The notes below the pieces were generated by a model that ran no database searches, had not been told where the DNA came from, and saw only the letters and a program-made list of their open reading frames with translations. Made by a program: the position numbers and the translations under genes. Shown one piece after another: positions 17,855 through 25,824 of a DNA stretch of 64,000 bases; position 1 is the first letter of the stretch; each line of letters begins with the position of its first letter. Source of the stretch: an uncultured Bacteroides sp. (lineage in GTDB: Bacteria > Bacteroidota > Bacteroidia > Bacteroidales > Bacteroidaceae); contig USLU01000004.1 in NCBI GenBank assembly GCA_900555635.1, positions 1-64,000 of the forward strand, written 5' to 3'.

Positions 17855-20218
17855 ATGAAAATGAAACTCGTACAATGGACCCTCGCCTTGTTGCTTCTGG
17901 CACCTTGCACACAAGCACAGTCCATCTGGAACCCAACACATCTTGCAAACGTAAAACAGTCCATCCACCAACCCTTCTATGCCACTGCCTACGAAGGGCT
18001 GAAAGCGGAAGCCGACAGACTACTCGACGTCCAACCCCTTTCCGTCATGATGAAAGAGAAGACCCCGGCAAGCGGTGACAAGCACGACTACATGAGTCAA
18101 GCCCGCTACTACTGGCCCGATCCTTCGAAACCCGGCGGACTGCCTTACATCGCCCGCGACGGTGAATCGAACCCCGAACTCAACAAGCTCGACCGTAACC
18201 GCCTGGGTGCTACCGCCAACCGTGTCACTACCCTTTCTCTGGCATGGTACTTCAGCGGAGAAGAGAAATACGCCCAAAAAGCTACGGAGCTGATCCGCAC
18301 TTGGTTCTTCAACAAAGACACACGCATGAACCCCAATCTGGAGTATGCGCAAATGATACCCGGCCACAATAACGGCAAAGGTCGGTGCTACGGTGTACTG
18401 GACAGCTATTCGTTCGTAGAAATGCTGGATGCCGTGAAACTTCTGGAAACCTCCAAATCCTTTACCGCCAAAGATGCCAAAGAACTGAAAGCATGGTTTG
18501 GCAAGTTACTGAATTGGATACTGACCAGCCCCCAAGGGCAGGAAGAATCCCGACAAGCCAACAACCATAGTACCGCCTACGATGCACAAGTAATTGCTAT
18601 CGCCCTCTATACCGGCAACCTGAAAGTAGCCCGCGAAGTAATCAACTCCGTACCCACCAAACGCATCTACACACAGATTGAGCCGGACGGTCGCCAGCCA
18701 CATGAGTTGCGCCGTACCCTTGCCTTCGGTTATTCGCAATACAACTTAACACATTTACTCGACATCTTCTGCATGGCACAGAAGATAGGCCTCAAGATTG
18801 ACGACGCCACCTCCGCCGACGGTCGTAACTTTTACAAAGCAATGGACTTTCTTGCCAAATACGTGGGAAAAGATGTAAAAGACTGGCCATACCAGCAAAT
18901 CAGCGAATGGGATTACAAGCAACAAGAGTTCTGTAAAGACCTCTACCGCACCAGTCTGCTGAACCCTTCCAGGAAAGATTACCTCCGTCTTGCCCAAGCC
19001 CACCGTGTCATCGACTGGGCAGACCGTTTTAATCTGCTGTACGTTCAACCCACCGATGTAGACAATGCCTACGCCTTTGCCTGCAAGCAACTGACGTTTG
19101 CCATTGACTGTGCCAACAAAGCGAAGAAAGAAGAACAGAATGCCGCCAAACGCCGCGTTACCCCCCGCACCCTCCATAAGAACGGTTCTTTGGCTTTGGT
19201 GCATCCTCACGACTGGTGCTCGGGTTTCTTCCCCGGCTCACTGTGGCAAGTATATGCCTATACGCACGATGATTATTGGCGTCAGCAAGCCATCAGTTTC
19301 ACTTGGCCCATTGAAGAAGCCAAATGGCACAAAGGCACGCACGACCTGGGCTTCATGATGTACGACAGCTTCGGCAAAGCATACGAGCTGACCGGAGAAC
19401 GGTCCTACAAAGATGTAGTACTGCAAAGTGCGAAGACGCTGATAACCCGCTACAGCCCTAAAGTAAAGAGCATCCGCTCCTGGGACCACAACCGTGACAA
19501 ATGGCAGTATCCGGTTATTATAGACAACATGATGAACCTGGAAATGCTGTTCCGTGCCACGCAACTCACAGGTGACTCCATCTATTGGAAGGTAGCCGTA
19601 AATCACGCCAATACCACTTTAAAGAACCACTTCCGTCCGGATTACTCCTCCTACCATGTCGTAGATTATGACTCGCAGACCGGAGATGTACGCATGAAAT
19701 GCACCCACCAAGGCTACTCCGATGATTCCTTCTGGAGCCGTGGACAAGCCTGGGGATTGTACGGATACACCATGAGTTACCGTTTCACCAAAGATCCGGC
19801 TTACTTGAAACAAGCCGAAGGCATCGCCGGCTTCTTCCTCAACTTGCCCAACATGCCCGAAGACTTTGTTCCCTATTGGGATATGAAAGCTCCCGAGGTA
19901 GACGGTTTGAAGACCCATGTAGCCGTGCAGGGAGTCCCCCGTGACGCATCGGCTGCCGCCATCTTCGCTTCCGGTCTTTATGAACTATGCAACTATGTAT
20001 CTGCCGAAAAGAGCAAACAATATCGCGCCATCGCCGACAAGATAGTGACTAGCCTCAACGACCACTATCAAGCTGCTCCGGGCACAGCCTGCGGATTTCT
20101 GTTGCTGCACTCTACCGGACACTTGCCCGGAAACAGTGAGATTGACGTACCACTGAACTACGCCGATTACTACTACCTCGAAGCGCTGGCGCGCAAAGCT
20201 GCGTCAGACAACCGGTAA
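17855..20218 (+). CDS. two-enzyme chimera: alginate/glucuronan-lyase-like domain plus GH88 unsaturated uronyl hydrolase
   Basis: A 787-residue exported protein in which two activities are joined. The signal peptide ends CTQAQ. Residues about 25-400 form an alpha-helical Alginate_lyase-type domain (PL5/PL38-like) with the catalytic-type Asn-His of QANNHSTAYD (N237, H238), an RRTLAFGYSQYNL segment with candidate Tyr293/Tyr296, and PGHNNGKGRCYG. Residues about 425-785 are a GH88 domain: HPHDWCSGFFPGSLW, WHKGTHDLGFMMY (D497), IIDNMMNLEML (D557), FWSRGQAWGLYGYTMSY and PRDASAAAIFASGLYEL. Known families: the lyase cuts a uronate polymer by beta-elimination, leaving a 4,5-unsaturated uronyl end; GH88 hydrolyses that end. 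Joining them would couple the two steps. Substrate (glucuronan, alginate or another GlcA polymer) is inferred from the family and from uxuA downstream. Confidence 0.88.
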   Translation: MKMKLVQWTLALLLLAPCTQAQSIWNPTHLANVKQSIHQPFYATAYEGLKAEADRLLDVQPLSVMMKEKTPASGDKHDYMSQARYYWPDPSKPGGLPYIARDGESNPELNKLDRNRLGATANRVTTLSLAWYFSGEEKYAQKATELIRTWFFNKDTRMNPNLEYAQMIPGHNNGKGRCYGVLDSYSFVEMLDAVKLLETSKSFTAKDAKELKAWFGKLLNWILTSPQGQEESRQANNHSTAYDAQVIAIALYTGNLKVAREVINSVPTKRIYTQIEPDGRQPHELRRTLAFGYSQYNLTHLLDIFCMAQKIGLKIDDATSADGRNFYKAMDFLAKYVGKDVKDWPYQQISEWDYKQQEFCKDLYRTSLLNPSRKDYLRLAQAHRVIDWADRFNLLYVQPTDVDNAYAFACKQLTFAIDCANKAKKEEQNAAKRRVTPRTLHKNGSLALVHPHDWCSGFFPGSLWQVYAYTHDDYWRQQAISFTWPIEEAKWHKGTHDLGFMMYDSFGKAYELTGERSYKDVVLQSAKTLITRYSPKVKSIRSWDHNRDKWQYPVIIDNMMNLEMLFRATQLTGDSIYWKVAVNHANTTLKNHFRPDYSSYHVVDYDSQTGDVRMKCTHQGYSDDSFWSRGQAWGLYGYTMSYRFTKDPAYLKQAEGIAGFFLNLPNMPEDFVPYWDMKAPEVDGLKTHVAVQGVPRDASAAAIFASGLYELCNYVSAEKSKQYRAIADKIVTSLNDHYQAAPGTACGFLLLHSTGHLPGNSEIDVPLNYADYYYLEALARKAASDNR

Positions 20219-20230
20219 GTATGCCCCTTT

Positions 20231-20318
20231 TTTTGCCATCAAGATGGCAAAGCTTTGCCACCGCATTGGCAAGACTTTGCCATCGGCTTGGCAAGGTCTT
20301 GCCATTTCGATGGCAAGA
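20231..20318. repeat. tandem array, four 22-bp units with TTGCCA-N6-TGGCAA
   Basis: Four consecutive 22-bp units (20231, 20253, 20275, 20297). Every unit keeps the inverted arms TTGCCA and TGGCAA (18 bp overall), while the six bases between them differ in all four (TCAAGA, CCGCAT, TCGGCT, TTTCGA). The array fills most of the gap between the chimera gene and the third GH2. In RNA each unit could form a hairpin; in DNA the units are spaced two helical turns apart. Confidence 0.9.
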
Positions 20319-20342
20319 AATCAATCTTAGCACATCACTTAC

Positions 20343-22823
20343 ATGAAAATCACAAGATCCCTATTCAGCCTATTACTTACCTGTATATCCATTGCACAAG
20401 GGTATGCACTCATTCCTACCGACCACAAACAGCGGCTTACGCAGCATTGGGAGTTTATCCGCCAAGATATGGGAAGCATCTGGGAAGTGATGCGCCCCGT
20501 GCCCGGCTCTGGAAAGCCCGAAGCCGTACCCCTTTGGCAAGCAGTCCACCTGCCTCATTGTTTCAATGCCGAAGATGCCGTAGACCCGGACGTGAACTAT
20601 TACCAAGGTCCCGGTTGGTATCGTACCTCGCTCCTCATAGACAATCCTTACCAGGACGGACGCACTTACCTTGAATTTGAAGGTGCGGGGCAAAAGACCG
20701 AAGTATATGTCTACACCACAAAAATAACCTCCCACGTCGGAGGCTACGACGAATGGAAGGCTGATATTACAGATGCCGTAGCACAATTCCGTTCAAATCC
20801 CGCTCTTGTGAAACGTTTCGGCGGCAAGATACCTATTGCCATTCGTTGCGACAATAGTCGTGACACCGAGATGATACCTTCGGATATGTCGGACTTCAAT
20901 CTGTATGGAGGCCTTTATCGTTATGTCAATCTGGTATATGTACCTGCCACACACTTCTCTTCTATACAGATCCATACTGACACGGATGAGAAGGGCAAAC
21001 TGGGAACGGTAAATATCCAGCTGTCAATTACTTCTCCGTCGACAACAGCAACATCGAACTCAAAAGAAGAGTTTGAACTAAAGATACGGATACTCGCCCC
21101 CAATGGCAAAGAAATCGAGTTGAATGAAAAACGAAAAATGAAGAATGAAGAATTGCCATGTGGAGTAAATGCGCAGCCTAATTCTTCATTCTTCATTCTC
21201 AATTCTTCATTCAAACCCCTGCTTTGGTCGCCTGCCTCTCCTAACCTGTACACTTGTATAGCCGAACTTATCTGCAAAGGAGACACGGTACGCACTACCG
21301 AGCACTTCGGTTTCCGTCACTTCCGCTTTGAAGAAAACGGGCCTTTCTATCTGAACGGTGAGCGACTGTTGCTTCGTGGTACTCACCGCCACGAAGATCA
21401 TGCCGGCGTAGCTGCCGCCCTCACCGAGGAGATGATGCGCACGGAAATGGAACAGATCAAAGCCATGGGTGCCAACTTTATCCGCTTGGGACATTACCAG
21501 CAATCGAGCATTATCCTGCGTCTTTGCGATGAATTGGGACTGCTTGTTTGGGAAGAAATACCTTGGTGTCGCGGAGGTTTGGGTGGTGAAACCTATCAAT
21601 TGCAGGCCCGCCGTATGCTTACCAATATGATCAGTCAGCACCGCAACCATCCTTCGATTATTCTTTGGGGACTAGGCAATGAGAACGACTGGCCGGGTGA
21701 CTTCGATACTTTCAACCAAGATAGTATACGAAACTTCATGAGCGAATTGAACACTCTTGCCCATCAACTCGATCCCTCCCGCTCCACCGTTATCCGCCGT
21801 TGCGATTTCTGCAAAGACATCGTAGATGTCTATTCTCCTACCATCTGGGCAGGCTGGTATAGTCGCCGCTTTCGGAACTACCGTGAAATGGAAACAGCCG
21901 GAATGAACAGCACTCCCCGTTTCCTGCATGCCGAATGGGGAGGTGACAGCCACGCCGGACGCCATGCAGAGAATGAAGAACCTTCTTCTTTCGACATCGA
22001 AACCGCCGACCGCAACGGAGATTGGAGTGAGAGTTACATCGTCCGCCTCTTCGACTGGCATCTGAAGGAACAGGAAACCATGCCCCGGCTTACGGGAAGC
22101 CTGTTCTGGACTTTCAAGGATTTCTCCACGCCATTACGCCCGGAGAACCCCATTCCATACGTCAATCAGAAAGGAGTAGTGCAACGCGACGGCACTCCGA
22201 AAGAAAGTTATTATGTCTTTCAATCTTACTGGAGTGATGTGCCCATGATTCACATCTACGGACACTCATGGCCCGTCCGCTGGGGCAAGCCGGACGAATT
22301 AAAGGAAGTCCTTGTTTACTCCAACTGCTCTGAAGTAGAGCTTTTCGTCAACGGTACCTCGCTAGGACGAAAGAAACGGAATAGTCAAGACTTCCCGGCA
22401 GCCGGCTTACATTGGGAGGTAGTACTAAAAGAGGGAAACAATCAGATTGAAGCCATCGGTTATAACGGCAAATTCCGCCTCAGCGACAAGATTGAACAAA
22501 AGTATCAAATACAATCCTGGAGCACTCCGGCAGAAATCAGGTTGACACAGACCATCCTTGCCCCCAATACAGTACTCGTACAAGCCGAATTGGTAGATAA
22601 GAATGGGGTGCGTTGCCTGGATGCCAAAGATTTTATAGAATTCGGCAGTACAGACAACAAAGCATTGCTACAAAATCAGGGAACTGCACGGGGCTCACGC
22701 CGCATACAAGCCGCCAACGGGTTGGCAAGTATCTGCATAAAGCGAGAATATGCACCGGTAACCATCAGTGCCTGCGACAGCAAACGGACATTAAAGCCTG
22801 CATTTATTTCTGTTATCCAATAG
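20343..22823 (+). CDS. glycoside hydrolase family 2 (third of the PUL), carrying an in-frame repeat insertion
   Basis: An exported 826-residue GH2. It has a signal peptide (to about residue 22), a jelly roll with GPGWYRTSLLID, an Ig-like domain, a TIM barrel with acid/base E447 (IILWGLGNE) and nucleophile E531 (FLHAEWGGD), and a C-terminal Ig-like region (VELFVNGTSLGRK). Residues about 265-290 are encoded by a palindromic genomic repeat (21137-21212) that also occurs at 48163; they lie in a loop just before LLWSPASPNLYT, and the frame stays open. The enzyme is therefore probably still active. It follows the 22-bp array by 24 bp. Beta-galactosidase is the usual label for this branch, but the linkage is not decided here. 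Confidence 0.88.
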   Translation: MKITRSLFSLLLTCISIAQGYALIPTDHKQRLTQHWEFIRQDMGSIWEVMRPVPGSGKPEAVPLWQAVHLPHCFNAEDAVDPDVNYYQGPGWYRTSLLIDNPYQDGRTYLEFEGAGQKTEVYVYTTKITSHVGGYDEWKADITDAVAQFRSNPALVKRFGGKIPIAIRCDNSRDTEMIPSDMSDFNLYGGLYRYVNLVYVPATHFSSIQIHTDTDEKGKLGTVNIQLSITSPSTTATSNSKEEFELKIRILAPNGKEIELNEKRKMKNEELPCGVNAQPNSSFFILNSSFKPLLWSPASPNLYTCIAELICKGDTVRTTEHFGFRHFRFEENGPFYLNGERLLLRGTHRHEDHAGVAAALTEEMMRTEMEQIKAMGANFIRLGHYQQSSIILRLCDELGLLVWEEIPWCRGGLGGETYQLQARRMLTNMISQHRNHPSIILWGLGNENDWPGDFDTFNQDSIRNFMSELNTLAHQLDPSRSTVIRRCDFCKDIVDVYSPTIWAGWYSRRFRNYREMETAGMNSTPRFLHAEWGGDSHAGRHAENEEPSSFDIETADRNGDWSESYIVRLFDWHLKEQETMPRLTGSLFWTFKDFSTPLRPENPIPYVNQKGVVQRDGTPKESYYVFQSYWSDVPMIHIYGHSWPVRWGKPDELKEVLVYSNCSEVELFVNGTSLGRKKRNSQDFPAAGLHWEVVLKEGNNQIEAIGYNGKFRLSDKIEQKYQIQSWSTPAEIRLTQTILAPNTVLVQAELVDKNGVRCLDAKDFIEFGSTDNKALLQNQGTARGSRRIQAANGLASICIKREYAPVTISACDSKRTLKPAFISVIQ
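21137..21212 (-). repeat. dispersed palindromic repeat, copy 1, inside a GH2 gene
   Basis: Outer arms are repeats of ATGAAGAAT / ATTCTTCAT and the core reads GGCTGCGCA on the minus strand followed by a CATGG motif. The second copy at 48163-48246 has the same core in the opposite orientation. The insertion keeps the reading frame and adds residues beginning MKNEELPCG. Confidence 0.85.
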
Positions 22824-22884
22824 CAAATATCATATTAGGTAACTTTTATACGCATTTAGATAAAGTCTACCACAGATTATTCCG

Positions 22885-22893
22885 TACTTTTGC
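22885..22893 (+). promoter_or_regulatory. predicted -7 promoter box for the uronate-catabolism genes
   Basis: TACTTTTGC is a full match to the Bacteroides -7 consensus, 47 bp before the SDR start. It suggests that the oxidoreductase and uxuA can be transcribed apart from the PUL enzymes. Confidence 0.6.
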
Positions 22894-22939
22894 AGAGTTG
22901 ATTAATAAGACACAGAGTAATTAATAAAAAGAATTTATC

Positions 22940-23749
22940 ATGAAGAACTTATTCGACATTAAGGGGAAAGTAATCGTCCTCACCGGCGGTTGCGGTATCT
23001 TAGGAAAAAGCATTGCTCACTATCTGGCAGAACAAGGTGCAAAAATCGTAATCCTTGCCCGCAATGAAGAGCAGGGAAAACAACTGGAAGCAGAACTGAA
23101 TGAGAAATCAGAAGCGCTCTTCCTGGTTAGCGACGTACTGAACAAAGAAGTACTTGAAGAAAACAAGAAAGCCATCCTTGAACGCTTCGGCACCATCGAT
23201 GTGTTGCTCAATGCTGCCGGCGGAAATATGCCGGGAGCTACCATCGCTCCGGACAAAACGATACTCGATCTGGATATAGATGCTTTTAAACAAGTAGTCG
23301 ACCTTAATCTTTTGGGCACCGTATTACCCACCATGGTTTTTGTAGATGTAATGGCCAAGAACAAAAAAGGTGCTATCGTAAACTTCTGTTCCGAATCAGG
23401 ACTTCGCCCGCTGACCCGCGTCATTGGTTACAGCTCTGCCAAAGCAGCTATTGCCAACTATACCCGCTATATGGCTACAGAACTTGCTACCAAGTTCAGC
23501 CCCGAACTGCGCGTCAATGCCATCGTACCCGGCTTTTTGCTGACGAACCAGAACCGTGCGCTGCTCACCAATGAAGACGGTTCTTATACCGAACGCGCAA
23601 AGAGCATCATTGCTCATACTCCCTGCGGACGTTTTGCAGAACCGGAAGAACTGTTCGGTACTATCCATTATCTGATAAGCGATGCTTCCAGCTTCGTAAC
23701 CGGAGCCTTATCCGTAGTGGATGGCGGATTTGATGCGTTCTCCATCTAA
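22940..23749 (+). CDS. SDR-family oxidoreductase, likely D-fructuronate/mannonate oxidoreductase
   Basis: A 269-residue cytoplasmic classical short-chain dehydrogenase: cofactor motif TGGCGILG (15-22), NAAGG (91-95), catalytic Ser151, Tyr164 and Lys168 (YSSAK). Members of this subgroup adjacent to uxuA reduce D-fructuronate to D-mannonate with NAD(P)H. The pairing with mannonate dehydratase 78 bp downstream is the main evidence for that role. An alternative, also consistent with an alginate-like PUL, is reduction of the 4-deoxy-hexoseulose uronate left after lyase and GH88 action to 2-keto-3-deoxygluconate; sequence alone does not separate the two. Confidence 0.85.
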   Translation: MKNLFDIKGKVIVLTGGCGILGKSIAHYLAEQGAKIVILARNEEQGKQLEAELNEKSEALFLVSDVLNKEVLEENKKAILERFGTIDVLLNAAGGNMPGATIAPDKTILDLDIDAFKQVVDLNLLGTVLPTMVFVDVMAKNKKGAIVNFCSESGLRPLTRVIGYSSAKAAIANYTRYMATELATKFSPELRVNAIVPGFLLTNQNRALLTNEDGSYTERAKSIIAHTPCGRFAEPEELFGTIHYLISDASSFVTGALSVVDGGFDAFSI

Positions 23750-23756
23750 AATACTA

Positions 23757-23793
23757 TCTTATTCCCCTCCTCCCAAGAGGAGGAGAATTAAAA
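23757..23793. repeat. solo hairpin of the GGAGGAG palindrome family, possible terminator
   Basis: An inverted repeat (ATTC...CCTCCTC / GAGGAGG...GAAT) begins 8 bp after the SDR stop and resembles one arm of the element at 14898-15055, including the AATTC ends. It has no long T-run, so a pure terminator role is uncertain. Confidence 0.55.
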
Positions 23794-23827
23794 TACTCCT
23801 ATTACTATCTTTAAAACTAATTAGATT

Positions 23828-25006
23828 ATGATATTATGTGAACAAACCTGGCGTTGGTACGGTCCCAACGATCCCGTAAGCCTCTGGGACATCAAACAAG
23901 CCGGAGCTACCGGCATTGTCAACGCCCTGCACCACATCCCCAACGGCGAAGTGTGGACAGTAGAAGAAATCATGAAACGCAAAGAGATGATCGAAGCGGT
24001 CGGTCTGCGCTGGTCTGTAGTAGAAAGTGTCCCCGTACACGAACATATCAAGACGCAAACCGGAGACTTCCAAAAGTACATCGACCACTATAAAGAAAGC
24101 CTGCGCAACCTCGGCAAATGCGGTGTAAACATCGTCACCTACAACTTCATGCCCGTACTGGACTGGACGCGTACCGACCTTGCCTACGAACTGCCCGACG
24201 GTAGCCGTGCCCTGCGCTTCGAACGTGCCGCTTTCATCGCTTTCGACCTCTTCCTCCTGAAACGCCCGGGTGCAGAAAACGATTATACCGAAGAAGAAAA
24301 GGCAAAAGCAAAAGCCCGTTTAGACCAGATGACCGAAGCCGACAAGCAACTCCTCATCCGCAACATGATCGCCGGTCTGCCAGGTTCTGAAGAAAGCTTC
24401 ACTCTTGAACAGTTCCAACAAGAACTGGATCGCTACAAGACCATCACCCCCGAGAAGCTTCGTGCCAACCTGATCTATTTCATTCAAGAGATTGCTCCCG
24501 TTGCCGACGAAGCAGGCGTAGAACTTGTTATTCACCCGGATGATCCTCCCCGCTCCATCCTCGGCTTGCCCCGCATCATGAGCTGCGCCGAAGACTTCCA
24601 AGCCATCATCGATGCCGTTCCCAATAAGAGCAACGGTCTATGCCTCTGCACCGGCTCCTTCGGCGTAAGCAGTGCCAATGATTGCGCCGCCATGATGACC
24701 CGCTTCGCCGACCGTATCAACTTCGTTCACCTCCGTAGTACCCAACGCGATGCCGAAGGCAACTTCTACGAAGCCAATCATCTTGAAGGGGATGTCGATA
24801 TGTATCACGTCATGAAAGCCTTCCTCGAACTGCAACAACGCCGTGGTGTCTCTATTCCGATGCGTCCCGATCACGGTCATCAGATGGTAGATGACTTGAA
24901 AAAGAAGACTAATCCGGGTTACTCCTGCATAGGTCGCCTCCGTGGACTGGCAGAACTAAGAGGATTGGAAATGGGTATTGCAAAGTCTATGGAGTATCTG
25001 AAGTAG
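23828..25006 (+). CDS. uxuA: mannonate dehydratase
   Basis: Converts D-mannonate to 2-keto-3-deoxy-D-gluconate in the glucuronate pathway. The 392-residue protein has the conserved start EQTWRWYGPNDPVSLWDIKQ, the metal-site region ELVIHPDDPP with CTGSFG, the HLRSTQRD segment, and the C-terminal RPDHGHQMVDD. It is cytoplasmic, with no signal peptide. Length and motifs are normal for the family. With the SDR upstream it forms the catabolic end of the PUL. Uronate isomerase (uxaC) and KDG kinase/aldolase are not in the window. A strong hairpin terminator follows at 25075. Confidence 0.97.
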   Translation: MILCEQTWRWYGPNDPVSLWDIKQAGATGIVNALHHIPNGEVWTVEEIMKRKEMIEAVGLRWSVVESVPVHEHIKTQTGDFQKYIDHYKESLRNLGKCGVNIVTYNFMPVLDWTRTDLAYELPDGSRALRFERAAFIAFDLFLLKRPGAENDYTEEEKAKAKARLDQMTEADKQLLIRNMIAGLPGSEESFTLEQFQQELDRYKTITPEKLRANLIYFIQEIAPVADEAGVELVIHPDDPPRSILGLPRIMSCAEDFQAIIDAVPNKSNGLCLCTGSFGVSSANDCAAMMTRFADRINFVHLRSTQRDAEGNFYEANHLEGDVDMYHVMKAFLELQQRRGVSIPMRPDHGHQMVDDLKKKTNPGYSCIGRLRGLAELRGLEMGIAKSMEYLK

Positions 25007-25064
25007 TAGGCTCAAGTAGTGGAATTATATATCTATATTCATTACAAGTAATTAGAAAAATATC

Positions 25065-25073
25065 TATCTTTGT
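25065..25073 (+). promoter_or_regulatory. possible -7 box directly before a hairpin
   Basis: TATCTTTGT fits the -7 consensus but a terminator-type hairpin starts 2 bp later, so a transcript from here would be interrupted almost at once. It may be coincidental, or drive the structured leader downstream with read-through. Confidence 0.3.
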
Positions 25074-25074
25074 A

Positions 25075-25112
25075 GCACCTTCTCCTTAAAGTAGGAGAAG
25101 GTGCGTTTTATT
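25075..25112. terminator. rho-independent terminator after uxuA
   Basis: A perfect 11-bp stem GCACCTTCTCC / GGAGAAGGTGC with an 8-base loop is followed by GTTTTATTT. It closes the PUL transcript. Confidence 0.8.
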
Positions 25113-25189
25113 TCGGAGAAATTCATTTCATTATTCGTTATCACTAAATTCTGGTAAAATTTATAAAGGGTTCGAATAATAGGTGAAAG

Positions 25190-25320
25190 TCTCCACGTAC
25201 AAATTGCATATAACTTTGTTATATACATTTTGGCGTGGAGCTATTGCTTGTTATTGTGTCCCTAATGGTTTACCAGAGCCTTGTGATAGCACAATAATAT
25301 CGACAATAGTTTCCACGCCA
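25190..25320 (+). promoter_or_regulatory. structured leader with mutually exclusive stems before a small gene
   Basis: Within the 361-bp gap 25007-25367. CTCCACG at 25191 can pair with CGTGGAG at 25234, enclosing an inner ATATAAC/GTTATAT hairpin. The same segment, TGGCGTGGA at 25231 plus CTATTG, can instead pair with CAATAG and TCCACGCCA at 25304-25320, with an inner TTATTGTG/CACAATAA stem. The two folds exclude each other, as in attenuators. It could instead be a remnant of a mobile inverted repeat. Confidence 0.55.
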
Positions 25321-25367
25321 TTTTCATTGGTACATGGGAACCTAATATTAACTTAAAGTTCAAAACC

Positions 25368-25724
25368 ATGGAATCCAATCATCCTCACTGTCCCGACTGC
25401 ACCTGTGATTTATTGCGCAAATTAGAAGAATCTACCGACCCATTTGCATTCATAGAAGAAAATATCCCTATAAATATTGTATTGGATAACTTACACGAAG
25501 CTTCAAAAAACACAATGGAATGTACATGCTGTTTATTCGGAAATATTCTTTGGAACATGCAATGTGACCGCTATCATTCCCCACGCTTAAAAAGAACATT
25601 TACAGACATCAAGATATGCTTATGGGCTATTCGGGCACATCCGTTAAAAACCTACTTTGGATTATTACCCCTAAGCCTACTCATTAAGGACTTTATTAGG
25701 AAGATATTCAAGAAAAGGAAATAG
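25368..25724 (+). CDS. small Cys-rich protein of unknown function
   Basis: A 118-residue product I do not recognise. The N-terminus has CPDCTC and the middle has MECTCCLFG, so six cysteines fall in two clusters that could bind metal or form disulfides. The C-terminal third (LKTYFGLLPLSLLIKDFIRK) is hydrophobic and ends in KKRK, suggesting a membrane-associated tail. It has a plausible ATG after an A-rich leader and a structured region upstream (25190-25320). Isolated between the PUL and the ATPase gene. Confidence 0.6.
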   Translation: MESNHPHCPDCTCDLLRKLEESTDPFAFIEENIPINIVLDNLHEASKNTMECTCCLFGNILWNMQCDRYHSPRLKRTFTDIKICLWAIRAHPLKTYFGLLPLSLLIKDFIRKIFKKRK

Positions 25725-25759
25725 TAGATTATTGCACAAACATTTGCTAATCCCAAATG

Positions 25760-25810
25760 TTATAGCGTAATTTGTGTAGCATAAAAAGTGCTACACAAAT
25801 TATGCTATAA
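25760..25810. repeat. 51-bp palindrome immediately upstream of the ATPase gene
   Basis: Arms of 22 bp (25760-25781 and 25789-25810) are complementary except for one position that is G-U in RNA; the loop is 7 bases. The arms read TTATAGCGTAATTTGTGTAG and its partner. It ends 14 bp before the ATPase ATG. A smaller hairpin ACATTTG/CAAATGT (25740-25760) precedes it and may terminate the upstream gene. Confidence 0.75.
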
Positions 25811-25824
25811 ATAAATCACTGCTT

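Noticed and set aside
18755..19210. 151-residue ORF opposite the lyase/GH88 gene
   Set aside because: Antisense shadow of a codon-biased gene; composition is Gly/Val-rich without domain pattern.
20231..20318. 22-bp arrays as CRISPR arrays
   Set aside because: There is no long constant repeat with variable spacers of 30 bp or more, no leader and no cas gene; the repeated arms are only 6 bp and the centres 6 bp.
20343..22823. third GH2 as a pseudogene because of the repeat insertion
   Set aside because: The frame is open throughout and both catalytic glutamates are present; the insert falls in a loop between domains.
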